From contig NZ_FVZB01000006.1 in assembly GCF_900166655.1 (NCBI RefSeq), positions 62,001-126,000 of the forward strand: a stretch of DNA of 64,000 bases. Reading direction: 5' to 3'. Shown one piece after another: positions 38,218 to 46,494 of this stretch (positions within the stretch are counted from its first letter, which is position 1; each line of letters begins with the position of its first letter). Under the pieces are notes generated by a model. That model did not search any database, had not been told where the DNA came from, and worked only from the letters and a program-made list of their open reading frames with translations. The translations under genes were made by a program, and so were the position numbers. The DNA comes from Halobacillus hunanensis. Its GTDB lineage: Bacteria > Bacillota > Bacilli > Bacillales > Halobacillaceae.

Positions 38218-38268
38218 ATGGATAAAGCATTAAGTAAGAGTTTATACTAAACTATGGAGGTGCAAGGC

Positions 38269-38403
38269 ATGAGCAAAAAAAGCAATTCCGAGAAAAGAAA
38301 AGTTCCACCAACTGTTAACAAACAAGGTCTAACAGAAGATGTTGCTGACCAGCAGCCAGATTCTCAGTTAGAACAACGTACAAAAAGAAGAAATACCAAA
38401 TAA
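38269..38403 (+). CDS. Small basic hydrophilic protein (44 residues)
   Basis: Encodes MSKKSNSEKRKVPPTVNKQG, continuing to an ending of ERRs-like basic character (QRTKRRNTK). GGAGGTG lies at good spacing before the ATG, and a strong terminator follows the stop. No family recognised; similar in character to small stress or spore-associated peptides. It is 51 bases after the dehydrogenase and likely on the same transcript. Confidence 0.65.
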   Translation: MSKKSNSEKRKVPPTVNKQGLTEDVADQQPDSQLEQRTKRRNTK

Positions 38404-38404
38404 G

Positions 38405-38433
38405 AAAAAGCTGACTGCCTTAGTCAGCTTTTT
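38405..38433. terminator. Bidirectional terminator, overlaps the stop of the HpaB-like gene
   Basis: Twelve-base perfect arms (AAAAAGCTGACT and complement), loop GCCTT, T-rich on both strands. It serves the small gene on the plus strand and the convergent HpaB-like gene. Confidence 0.9.
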
Positions 38434-39866
38434 CCTTTTTCCAGCATCTCTTTCACGAAGGCAGTGTAACTATCTTTCGGATAGGATTGATAAATAATCT
38501 GGGATAATCTGATTGGATCGCCAAAAAAGAACTTCTCATATAACGATTGCCTAGAGCCGAACGAACTCATACAAAGGTCAAAGGCTAGCGTAAAAATTTC
38601 GACCCGATCGCGTCCCTTCACTTCAAATCCTTGCAAATAATGATCTAACTCCCTGCCTATGTTGGATTGAAATTGAGCTTCATCCATAAGCGTAACCATC
38701 CCGCTGGCACCGAGCAATTGAATAATTTCCGTAAATCTTGGATAGGTTTCCTGGAATTGATTTACTGCTACATAAAGTGGAGTTTTGTCTGGAATCATTA
38801 CTCGCTCTGCATTAAGACTGGCGTTTATCTCCGAAGCTATAAGCAGCGCCTTTGAGGATTCAAGCCCCTTTACGATTTCTGCCACTTTGCTTTGCACATG
38901 CTGATACTCACTAATATTAATCGTGTCGACGATCATCTGGGCAAGACCGAGAATAAATTCCATTTTGATTACTTGGCGGGAGACAATCTGATGAAGAGTA
39001 AACGGAACAAAATTTCCTTTAATATAAAAGTCATTTGCAACCTTCACATCATCGTAAAAGAAGACCCGTTCCCACGGCACTATTACATCATCAAATATAA
39101 CGACAGTGTCCATTTCCTCAAACCTTGAACTAAGGGGGGCATTAAAGCGTGAAGCATCTTTTACAAATGAAGGTCTGCAGGCGAACTTTAACCCAGCTGT
39201 GTCACTCGGAATCGAGAAAGCAAACGCATGGGACTTATCTTGCACTCCTGGCGCAGAGAATACGATGATTTCATCCGTTATCCCGCCCTGGGTCGCCAGC
39301 AATTTTGCCCCTCTCACAACAAGTCCTTCATCAATTCGCTTTATGACTCTTGCATTCGTTTGATCTTCTTCTAATAAAGATAATTGCGAGCGGTTATTCT
39401 GGGGATTTACAAAAGTATGAGTAAAAGATAAATCATGGGAGCGAGCATATTCATAAAACTGTTCTAAATGTTCCGGAAAACAGTTAGGTTTATTTTTTAA
39501 TAAATGGACAGAGCTCGCAAAGGCGGCTAACACTGTATTCATATAATCTGGACTTCTACCCATCAATCCAGCTGAATGACGCGCCCACACTTGCACCATT
39601 TTTCGACGACGCTCAAGATCTGCTTTAGAAGCTGGGATTAAATAGGATACCCCCATTCGCTCTTTATTCTTTTGAGGAGTATATGTCATGACTTCTTTTA
39701 ATTTCTCTATGTGCTGTAAATCATATAATTCAGCTTGACTTTGGACGACTCCCTGAAATGCAGGATGTTCAGAAATCCTGCCCTTCACCTTATCTCCCTC
39801 TATCCAAACCGCTGTATCTAATTGATCAATCCCTTCCTTATATTGTTTCCCTGTGCGCACCATCAT
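38424..39866 (-). CDS. HpaB-family flavin-dependent monooxygenase (4-hydroxyphenylacetate 3-monooxygenase-like)
   Basis: A 480-residue large-component hydroxylase of the HpaB/YoaI family, which uses FADH2 from a separate reductase to ortho-hydroxylate phenols. Blocks: RTGKQYKEGIDQLDTAVWIEG, the Arg/His-containing MGRSPDYMNTVLAAF and the C-terminal FGSRQSLYEKFFFGDP. AGGAG lies seven bases ahead of the second ATG (39866). No HpaC reductase or homoprotocatechuate pathway is adjacent, so the true substrate is open. Confidence 0.85.
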   Translation of the reverse strand: MMVRTGKQYKEGIDQLDTAVWIEGDKVKGRISEHPAFQGVVQSQAELYDLQHIEKLKEVMTYTPQKNKERMGVSYLIPASKADLERRRKMVQVWARHSAGLMGRSPDYMNTVLAAFASSVHLLKNKPNCFPEHLEQFYEYARSHDLSFTHTFVNPQNNRSQLSLLEEDQTNARVIKRIDEGLVVRGAKLLATQGGITDEIIVFSAPGVQDKSHAFAFSIPSDTAGLKFACRPSFVKDASRFNAPLSSRFEEMDTVVIFDDVIVPWERVFFYDDVKVANDFYIKGNFVPFTLHQIVSRQVIKMEFILGLAQMIVDTINISEYQHVQSKVAEIVKGLESSKALLIASEINASLNAERVMIPDKTPLYVAVNQFQETYPRFTEIIQLLGASGMVTLMDEAQFQSNIGRELDHYLQGFEVKGRDRVEIFTLAFDLCMSSFGSRQSLYEKFFFGDPIRLSQIIYQSYPKDSYTAFVKEMLEKGKS

Positions 39867-39972
39867 GTTCTCACTCCTGTCATTTGATTCCAATAATTCT
39901 AGTGCATAGTTTATGATGGAAATGACAGAGTGTGTCTGGGTAAATCGTTAAATGACCCGCATCTTACAAGTA

Positions 39973-40002
39973 CAAATGCCCGCTTTTTACAGCGGGCATT
40001 TG
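39973..40002 (-). terminator. Terminator of aceA
   Basis: Twelve-base perfect arms (CAAATGCCCGCT and complement) one base after the aceA stop. The T run on the minus strand is interrupted, so strength is uncertain. Confidence 0.65.
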
Positions 40003-40003
40003 T

Positions 40004-41299
40004 TCAGGTTTGTGTTACCCCTTCATTTTGAAATTGTTCGGTTTCCGTAGACCCTTTTAGTGCAGTAGTAGACGAAGTACCTCCAGTGATCACTTGAGCT
40101 ACCTCATCAAAGTAGCCAGTTCCTACCTCCCGCTGGTGGCGTGTTGCAGAATAGCCGTAACTCTCACTGGCAAATTCAGCTTGCTGCAACTCAGAATAAG
40201 CCTCCATACCTCGATCTTTGTACTGGCGGGCAAGCTCGAACATTCCATGGTTGAGGGCATGGAACCCAGCTAAAGTAACGAATTGGAATTTATATCCCAT
40301 GTCAGCCAGTTTTTCTTGGAAGTGAGCGATGGTCTCATCATTCAGCTTTTTCTTCCAATTAAAGGATGGGGAACAATTATAAGCTAACAATTTTCCAGGA
40401 TACTTTGCGTGAATCGCCTCTGCAAACTTTCGTGCTTCCTCTAAATTAGGCTCGGCTGTTTCGCACCATATTAAATCTGCATAAGGGGCATAAGATAACC
40501 CGCGAGCGATCGCCTGATCAATCCCTGCTTTCGTTTTGAAAAATCCTTCAGCAGTACGTTCACCTGTAATAAACTCATTATCAACGGGATCTACATCACT
40601 AGTAATCAAGTCAGCAGCATTGGCGTCTGTTCGAGCAATAATGATGGTAGGTACACCCATTGTATCTGCCGCAAATCGAGCGGAAATTAAATTCCGCACC
40701 GCTGTTTGCGTCGGCAATAAAACCTTTCCGCCTAGGTGACCGCACTTTTTCTCTGAGGAAAGCTGATCTTCAAAATGAACGGCAGCCGCTCCCGCTTCGA
40801 TCATCCCCTTCATCAGTTCAAATACATTCAATTGCCCCCCGAATCCTGCTTCCGCGTCTGCCACAATCGGAGCAAACCAATCGATCTCATTATTTCCTTC
40901 CATATGATGAATCTGGTCTGCCCGCTGCAGGGCCTGATTAATCCGTCTGACTACTTGCGGAACACTGTTTGCCGGATACAGGCTTTGGTCTGGGTACATC
41001 TGTCCGGACAAGTTGGCATCTGCCGCCACTTGCCAACCGCTTAAGTAGATGGCTTTTAACCCTGCTTTGACTTGCTGCATCGCTTGATTTCCAGTTAGAG
41101 CTCCAAGAGCGTGAACATAGTCTTCTTCCTGTAGTAAATTCCAAAGTTTTTTCGATCCTTTTTCCGCTAATGTATATTGGATGTCGATCGATCCTCTGAG
41201 CCGAAGCACATCCTCTACACTGTAAGGTCTTGTAATCCCTATCCATCTATCTGATTGCTCCCATTGCTCCCTTAAAGTTTCTGCTCGCTCATTTCTCAT
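40004..41299 (-). CDS. aceA: Isocitrate lyase
   Basis: A 431-residue isocitrate lyase, first step of the glyoxylate bypass. The catalytic loop KKCGH is at 184-188 in [21 protein letters not shown] and [11 protein letters not shown] are metal and substrate contacts. The start [13 protein letters not shown] follows GAGGAGG; an in-frame upstream extension (20 codons) has no site and no homology. Malate synthase is not in the window. The 5' region holds a leader ORF and AT-rich palindromes. Confidence 0.95.
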   Translation of the reverse strand: MRNERAETLREQWEQSDRWIGITRPYSVEDVLRLRGSIDIQYTLAEKGSKKLWNLLQEEDYVHALGALTGNQAMQQVKAGLKAIYLSGWQVAADANLSGQMYPDQSLYPANSVPQVVRRINQALQRADQIHHMEGNNEIDWFAPIVADAEAGFGGQLNVFELMKGMIEAGAAAVHFEDQLSSEKKCGHLGGKVLLPTQTAVRNLISARFAADTMGVPTIIIARTDANAADLITSDVDPVDNEFITGERTAEGFFKTKAGIDQAIARGLSYAPYADLIWCETAEPNLEEARKFAEAIHAKYPGKLLAYNCSPSFNWKKKLNDETIAHFQEKLADMGYKFQFVTLAGFHALNHGMFELARQYKDRGMEAYSELQQAEFASESYGYSATRHQREVGTGYFDEVAQVITGGTSSTTALKGSTETEQFQNEGVTQT

Positions 41300-41324
41300 T
41301 GCGCTTCCTCCTCGTAATTTCTGC

Positions 41325-41372
41325 TCATGTAAATTTTCCAGGCAAAGTCTTCTTTCCAATGACTGTTATCAA
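41325..41372 (-). other. Possible 15-residue leader peptide ahead of aceA
   Basis: TTG-started frame reading [15 protein letters not shown], with a strong AAGGGAGG eight bases ahead. Its stop lies 25 bases before the aceA ATG. Could be a leader peptide for translational control or a chance ORF next to an unused site. No run of one amino acid is present, so classical attenuation is not indicated. Confidence 0.35.
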
Positions 41373-41405
41373 CAGCAATTCCTCCCTTACACTTACCCAC
41401 CTTTC

Positions 41406-41448
41406 TGTTATATATTAATATAACAATTATCCATAATGTTATATAACA
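41406..41448. promoter_or_regulatory. Two AT-rich palindromes upstream of aceA
   Basis: TGTTATATATTAATATAACA (41406-41425, 8-base arms) and TGTTATATAACA (41437-41448, perfect 12-mer), centres 27 bases apart. They share TGTTATAT half-sites and look like a repeated repressor or activator site. The regulator is not known. Confidence 0.5.
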
Positions 41449-41463
41449 ACATATCCAAAAAAA

Positions 41464-41589
41464 TTACTCCTCTTTCTTGGATAGGCAGTGATTACACTCC
41501 ATCATATACGTATAATTGCTGCCCTCCACTTTTGAACCACACTGCGGACAAGTAACTCCTGAATTTCTTCTTGTTTCATTCATTTTCAT
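41464..41589 (-). CDS. Small zinc-ribbon protein (41 residues)
   Basis: Encodes a 41-residue protein with two CxxC knuckles: TCPQCGSK near residue 13 and ECNHCLSK near residue 31, the CPxCG pattern of a short zinc ribbon. AGGGAG lies eight bases before the first ATG. It is upstream of aceA on the same strand, separated by the AT palindromes. Role unknown; such proteins often bind nucleic acid or a protein partner. Confidence 0.65.
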   Translation of the reverse strand: MKMNETRRNSGVTCPQCGSKVEGSNYTYMMECNHCLSKKEE

Positions 41590-41770
41590 TTTAACTTCTC
41601 CCTTCTGTATAACAGTTCAATAAATTTGTTTTCTGTTATAATACAGTCTACGATGGTCCCCTCAATTTTGCAACCCCTATTTTAAAATTTTTCAAAAAAA
41701 TCACTAAAAAATATCTGAAACCTTCTTATAACATGCTTTACTTATAGAAGAATTTTTTACTTCACCACAT

Positions 41771-41801
41771 AAAAAAGACCCGCCCCATCGGGCAGGCCTC
41801 T
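41771..41801 (-). terminator. Terminator of the aldo/keto reductase gene
   Basis: AGACCCGCCC pairs with GGGCAGGCCT (one mismatch and one wobble), loop of 4, then six T on the minus strand. Confidence 0.8.
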
Positions 41802-41809
41802 TACGCTCG

Positions 41810-42742
41810 TTATGAAAAAATCTTGTCGATTTGAGTGATTTCGTGGTCTGTCAACTGCACATCCAATGTCTTTAAGTTGTCGATGACCTGGTTTTCTCTT
41901 TTTGCCCCAGGAATTATGGCATCGATGGAATCACGTGTTAAATACCAGGCCAGTACAATATGAGCGACTTCTTCACCTTTTGACTCGGCAATTTCACGTA
42001 CTTGCTCTACCTTTTCCAGATTACGGCGGAAACCTTCACCCTGAAACAGTGGATTTTCAGCCCTAATGTCATCAAATGTAGTGTTTTGATCATATTTACC
42101 TGCAAGCAGCCCTGAAGCTAATGGGAAATAAGGAACGAACGTAATGTTATTTGCTGCAGTATATGGAAGTAATTCTCGTTCAGCTTCTCGTTTAAACAAG
42201 TTATACTCTGATTGGATCACATCAACGTAACCGTCTTTATTCGCTTCTTGCAGTTGATCCAGTGTGAAATTTGAAACTCCGATCGAGCGAATTTTCCCGG
42301 CATCTTTTAGATCTTTCAATGCACCGACAGCTTCGTCTTTAGGAGTATCTTCATCGGGAAAATGGATATAGAATAAATCTATATAATCGGTTTGCAGCCG
42401 TTTCAGACTTGAGTCCACTGCTACTCTTAAAAATTCGGGAGTGTTATTAAATACAACATCTTCCCCTTTAAATTGATGTGCGCCTTTGGTAGCGAGGACA
42501 ACATCATCCCGCTTTCCGTGTTCTTTCACGACTTGTCCAGTTAGCTCTTCCGAACGTTCAGGACCATAAATAAATGCTGTATCTAAAAAGTTGATTCCGT
42601 GCTCAATAGCTGTTCGAACGACATTCTTCCCAGCTTCTTCATCTAAATCCGGGTACAGATTGTGCCCTCCCACTGCATTGGTTCCAAGTCCAATTGGGTT
42701 CACTTTTATATCTGATTTTCCTAATCTAGTAAGGCGCGCCAT
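41810..42742 (-). CDS. Aldo/keto reductase
   Basis: A 310-residue NADPH-dependent oxidoreductase of the aldo/keto reductase barrel. Tetrad: D and Y in [15 protein letters not shown] in VVLATKG, H in FYIHFPD. Cofactor region [15 protein letters not shown]. Substrate not known. It lies 62 bases after the siderophore operon with its own ribosome site, and may or may not share that transcript. Confidence 0.9.
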   Translation of the reverse strand: MARLTRLGKSDIKVNPIGLGTNAVGGHNLYPDLDEEAGKNVVRTAIEHGINFLDTAFIYGPERSEELTGQVVKEHGKRDDVVLATKGAHQFKGEDVVFNNTPEFLRVAVDSSLKRLQTDYIDLFYIHFPDEDTPKDEAVGALKDLKDAGKIRSIGVSNFTLDQLQEANKDGYVDVIQSEYNLFKREAERELLPYTAANNITFVPYFPLASGLLAGKYDQNTTFDDIRAENPLFQGEGFRRNLEKVEQVREIAESKGEEVAHIVLAWYLTRDSIDAIIPGAKRENQVIDNLKTLDVQLTDHEITQIDKIFS

Positions 42743-42804
42743 TCTATCAATCCTTTCTTAATACATAGTTTCACACCATACTTTCTACCACTTTTTTACA
42801 CTGT

Positions 42805-44607
42805 TCAAACTTCTAATGAATAGTGAGCCAGAGCGTTGGTCACTTTACCATATTCTGAAGCGTGCGGTCGATCCTCACCGTCTTCGTACCCATAATCCAC
42901 CATACGGTTGCGGTTTAAACAAAGTTTGGTAAGTTCAGGTTTGAAGAAATCAAACAACCGAAACCGGGATTCTAAATGAGGGAACTTCTTTTGGTAACCA
43001 TGTATGGTGTGAGCTAGTTTCTCCCAAAACTCCGTTTCAGCTACTAACTGATGATTATCCAATATGGCTGCCAAATAACGCAGGTGACAAATAAATAGTC
43101 CAGTAAAAATGAACTGCGTTAATCCTTCCGGCGGTTCACTTCGTAACACTTGCTTCAAATCATCAGTCAATCCACGTAACTCCTCAAAAGGCTGATCGCT
43201 AATATTGACATCATCTACAAAGTCTTTAACAGCGAGACGATGAGGTTTATAATCTTTCAAAACTAGAATTGTATTTTGACCGTGCGGTGAAAAAACTGTT
43301 CCATATTGATATAGAAAATGAAGCAGTGGGTCCATAACAACTTGAAACAGATCTTCTATCCATTTGTCCGGGGTGAGACCAGAGTGCTCGATCAAACTCT
43401 GTATATAAGGTTTCCCCTCAGCATCTTCATGTAACAGAGCAGCTAATGTGATGGCTTGTTCACCTTCTTCAAGATACGAATAAATACTTTCTCTGAAAAT
43501 GACCCCTAGCATTTCGTGAAATTGATAAGGAGCTTGTTTGAGCTGATCATAATATCGATGATCAACGTTTAAGCTTGCCACTTCACCTGGAAGAACTACC
43601 CGGCACTCCTCTTTTAAAAAAGAATCCTGCTCGTAAATCCCTTTAATAAATTCTGTGATTTTGGGTGCAATTAACGTTCGTTCAGAAGGAAGTCCTCTAT
43701 ATACGAGTGTATTTAAAATGCTCATCGGCAGCTTAACATGATGTTTCTTTTCATTTGATTGATTAACAAATGTGCGAATCGATTGCTGTGGTAAATAGTC
43801 ATCCTTTCCCTTGCCTAGAGGAATTATATAACCGAAAGCAAGGTCTTCTGCGAACTGTTGTATAATACTGTTCTTCCACTGCCACTCATGGACGGGCATC
43901 AAGTAATAATGATCCGGGTCAACATTGGATGTTTCCAGCTTGCTCCGAAATATCTCTATTTCCTCGGTCGTTAGTTCGTGATCAATTAAAGTTTGATAGT
44001 TATCACCCTGTACAGTTTGAAAGCTTGCCCTATTGTGATGAACACCGATCCAAAGTAAGTTAACTTGCTGCTGTTGTTCCGGGGCATAAGCCAGGTAGTC
44101 ATCGTAGCCAAACCCGATTCGCCCTTTGTTATAAGTGATCCACGGATGGCCCGTCATTTTCCCCTCAAGCCAGGCATAATCTTTATGAATTAACTCATCA
44201 GAACTTAAAGAACTGTCCTTTGAAATATGGGCATCAGCCAGCAAGGTATGATTCAGTTCCTTAATCAAATGGCCAGCCGTTTCAGGTGACATTCCGATTA
44301 ACGGTTGAATATCGAGAAGAAATTCAATGGCACTTTCTGCTTCTTTTCTGTTACCATCTTCCTCAATCTCAATAGAATCTGCTTTTACATCAAAACTGTC
44401 AAAATACCGTTTTCGGGCAAGAAATTGATAGATTTTATAATCGCTTACAACCAATTTATAGGCAGTGAGCTCACTTTCAGCCACAACCTCAGGTTGAAGC
44501 ATATCTTCGTACATATATTCTGCCAGCATTTTTGAGATCAACTGTTTATTGACAAGATTCCAGCGGTTTTTATCTAATACTTCGTTTATTTGCTCGGCAT
44601 ATAACAT
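42805..44607 (-). CDS. rhbF: IucA/IucC-family siderophore synthetase (RhbF-like)
   Basis: A 600-residue NIS synthetase that joins a hydroxamate-bearing diaminopropane arm to a citrate carboxylate using ATP. Family motifs: GHPWITYNKGRIGFGYDDY (substrate and ATP loop), SPHGQNTILVLKDYKPHRLAVKDFVDD (catalytic), and an FhuF-like C terminus with FICHLRYLAAIL. Last gene of the operon; overlaps the preceding monooxygenase gene by 22 bases. By order it matches RhbF/IucC, which adds the second arm. Confidence 0.9.
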   Translation of the reverse strand: MLYAEQINEVLDKNRWNLVNKQLISKMLAEYMYEDMLQPEVVAESELTAYKLVVSDYKIYQFLARKRYFDSFDVKADSIEIEEDGNRKEAESAIEFLLDIQPLIGMSPETAGHLIKELNHTLLADAHISKDSSLSSDELIHKDYAWLEGKMTGHPWITYNKGRIGFGYDDYLAYAPEQQQQVNLLWIGVHHNRASFQTVQGDNYQTLIDHELTTEEIEIFRSKLETSNVDPDHYYLMPVHEWQWKNSIIQQFAEDLAFGYIIPLGKGKDDYLPQQSIRTFVNQSNEKKHHVKLPMSILNTLVYRGLPSERTLIAPKITEFIKGIYEQDSFLKEECRVVLPGEVASLNVDHRYYDQLKQAPYQFHEMLGVIFRESIYSYLEEGEQAITLAALLHEDAEGKPYIQSLIEHSGLTPDKWIEDLFQVVMDPLLHFLYQYGTVFSPHGQNTILVLKDYKPHRLAVKDFVDDVNISDQPFEELRGLTDDLKQVLRSEPPEGLTQFIFTGLFICHLRYLAAILDNHQLVAETEFWEKLAHTIHGYQKKFPHLESRFRLFDFFKPELTKLCLNRNRMVDYGYEDGEDRPHASEYGKVTNALAHYSLEV

Positions 44608-45941
44608 ACGGACCCTTCTTTCTCTGAATGATTTAAAGTTCCAAAAGTTTGGAATACATATTGCTTCTGTAAAGGAAATACTTCTCTTCCAGCGATCCGA
44701 TTAATAATGACTGAGTTTCTATAAGCTCCCAGCCCAAGGTCAGGGGCCCCTACACCATGTGAGTGCATTTCCGCATTCTGGACAAATACCTTGTTACCTT
44801 GATTAACAATGTTATAATCTTCTTCTACCTTGTACCTGCCCTGCTCATCCCAGCGAATTAGATGGGAAAGAGGTGCTAGAAACTTCGGTACTTCTGTTTT
44901 ATACCCTGTTCCAAGGATAATAACATCACTTTCATTTTCAAATCTTTCACCATTAACTAGCTGTCGGCCGTACAGATTCCAATTTGTTTGTGCCTCTTCA
45001 ATAGACGTGATTTCAGACATCGCTTGTAAATGTACGTTCAACGTTTGAGCGCCTCCAACCGTTCCTTCGTATAAACAATCATATATATCCGAGATTGTTT
45101 CCATACTAATTCCTTTGTACAGCAGATCTTGTTCCTGTAATAAGACATCTTTCTTATGCTGAGGTAATTGATAAAAGAATTTTGTATAATCAGGAGAAAA
45201 ATACTCTAATCCAAGTTTCGAATATTCCATCGGGAAAAAGCCCTTTGAGCGTGTATACCAATGGATTTCCGCATCTTCTCCTCTAGTTTTTAGCAAATCG
45301 AGAAATACTTCTGCCGCACTTTGGCCAGATCCAACTACTGTAATCGACTCTGCATCTGAGACGGCTTTCTTTTGGTCTAAGTATTCTGACGTATGGAAAA
45401 TAGTTTCCCCTGCATGATCCTTCAGGTTTGACGGAATAAACGGTACTGAGCCGATCCCAACTACTAAATTTCTCGTCAAAATTCGAGTCTTTGTTTTTTG
45501 GGCAAGATCCTCAACCTGTACCTCATACACTTTTTCTCCGTTCTCCAGCTGAAGTTCATGCACAACCTGCACGTCCATATTAAAACGGCAATTCTCAAGC
45601 TGATCAGACACCCACTTGCAATAGTGGTTGTATTCTTTTCGTGAAATATGAAATTTCTCTAAAAAATAGAAGTGATACAATCGTCCATGCTGCTGTAAAT
45701 AGTTCAAGAAGCTATAATCACTCTGCACATTTGCTAAACTTACTAAATCAGCGAAAAAAGGAACTTGAAGTGTCGTGCCTTCAATCATCATTCCAGGATG
45801 CCAATCAAACTCCGGCTTTTTGTCAAGAAACATACCATCTATGTCATTGACCTCATCTAGTAATGCGGCTAGACCTAAGTTAAACGGACCAAGCCCTATC
45901 CCTATCACGTCGTAAATACGTTCTTGTTCATGAATAGACAC
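44586..45941 (-). CDS. rhbE: Siderophore N-hydroxylase, lysine/diamine 6-monooxygenase family (RhbE-like)
   Basis: A 451-residue FAD/NADPH N-hydroxylating monooxygenase. FAD site GIGLGPFNLGLAALL near residue 13, NADPH site VVGSGQSAAEVFLDLL in the middle, and the C-terminal D-x-x-x-F/L-ATGY type block ILGTGYKTEVPKFL. In this operon the substrate is predicted to be diaminopropane. The start is GTG, four bases after AGAGGTGG; it overlaps the acetyltransferase gene by 14 bases. Confidence 0.88.
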   Translation of the reverse strand: MSIHEQERIYDVIGIGLGPFNLGLAALLDEVNDIDGMFLDKKPEFDWHPGMMIEGTTLQVPFFADLVSLANVQSDYSFLNYLQQHGRLYHFYFLEKFHISRKEYNHYCKWVSDQLENCRFNMDVQVVHELQLENGEKVYEVQVEDLAQKTKTRILTRNLVVGIGSVPFIPSNLKDHAGETIFHTSEYLDQKKAVSDAESITVVGSGQSAAEVFLDLLKTRGEDAEIHWYTRSKGFFPMEYSKLGLEYFSPDYTKFFYQLPQHKKDVLLQEQDLLYKGISMETISDIYDCLYEGTVGGAQTLNVHLQAMSEITSIEEAQTNWNLYGRQLVNGERFENESDVIILGTGYKTEVPKFLAPLSHLIRWDEQGRYKVEEDYNIVNQGNKVFVQNAEMHSHGVGAPDLGLGAYRNSVIINRIAGREVFPLQKQYVFQTFGTLNHSEKEGSVCYMPSK

Positions 45942-46494
45942 TTGACCACCTCTTTTCAAAAACTTCCCTTTCACAGAACATGAGCATTGCCTTTTTATCA
46001 GGTAACTGGATAGGTTCTACTTTTCTAAATCCACACTTTTCAAATACATGAATCATTTTCTCATTTCTGCAATCAGGTTCAGCAACCACTTTTTGTGTGG
46101 CTTGATAGTCGAATTGGAACTCTAGCATTGCTCTCAGCAAATGCTGTGATAGTCCTTTGCCAAGATAACTGGTTTCCCCGATCAACAAATGAATGCCTTG
46201 ATCGAAAGGTTCTGTTTTATAGCTATCTTCCACGATATCCCCTTTGACCCAATAGCATTCCCAGTAGCTTATAGGCACGCCATCCAATAATCCTATATAT
46301 AACTTCTGGTGCGGATCGGAAACGGCTTTTTCCATGTGCTTAAACAAACCTTCTTCAGAGATATTTAACTGCCAGAACGGAATAACATGCTCCTTGTGCA
46401 TCCATTCCATAATCATCGGGAAATCCTTCCCAAGCTCAAAGGGTCTAAACGATATAGTGTGGCTGATCGTCTCCTCATAAACCTCATATTCCAT
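45928..46494 (-). CDS. rhbD: Siderophore biosynthesis acetyltransferase (RhbD/IucB-like GNAT)
   Basis: A 188-residue GNAT enzyme expected to acetylate the N-hydroxyamine. Family blocks: MIMEWMHKEHVIPFWQLN, YIGLLDGVPISYWECYWVKGD, GIHLLIGETSYLGKGLSQHLL and CRNEKMIHVFEKCGFRKV. AAGGAGG precedes the ATG. Overlaps the gene before it by 11 bases. Confidence 0.9.
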   Translation of the reverse strand: MEYEVYEETISHTISFRPFELGKDFPMIMEWMHKEHVIPFWQLNISEEGLFKHMEKAVSDPHQKLYIGLLDGVPISYWECYWVKGDIVEDSYKTEPFDQGIHLLIGETSYLGKGLSQHLLRAMLEFQFDYQATQKVVAEPDCRNEKMIHVFEKCGFRKVEPIQLPDKKAMLMFCEREVFEKRWSSVYS

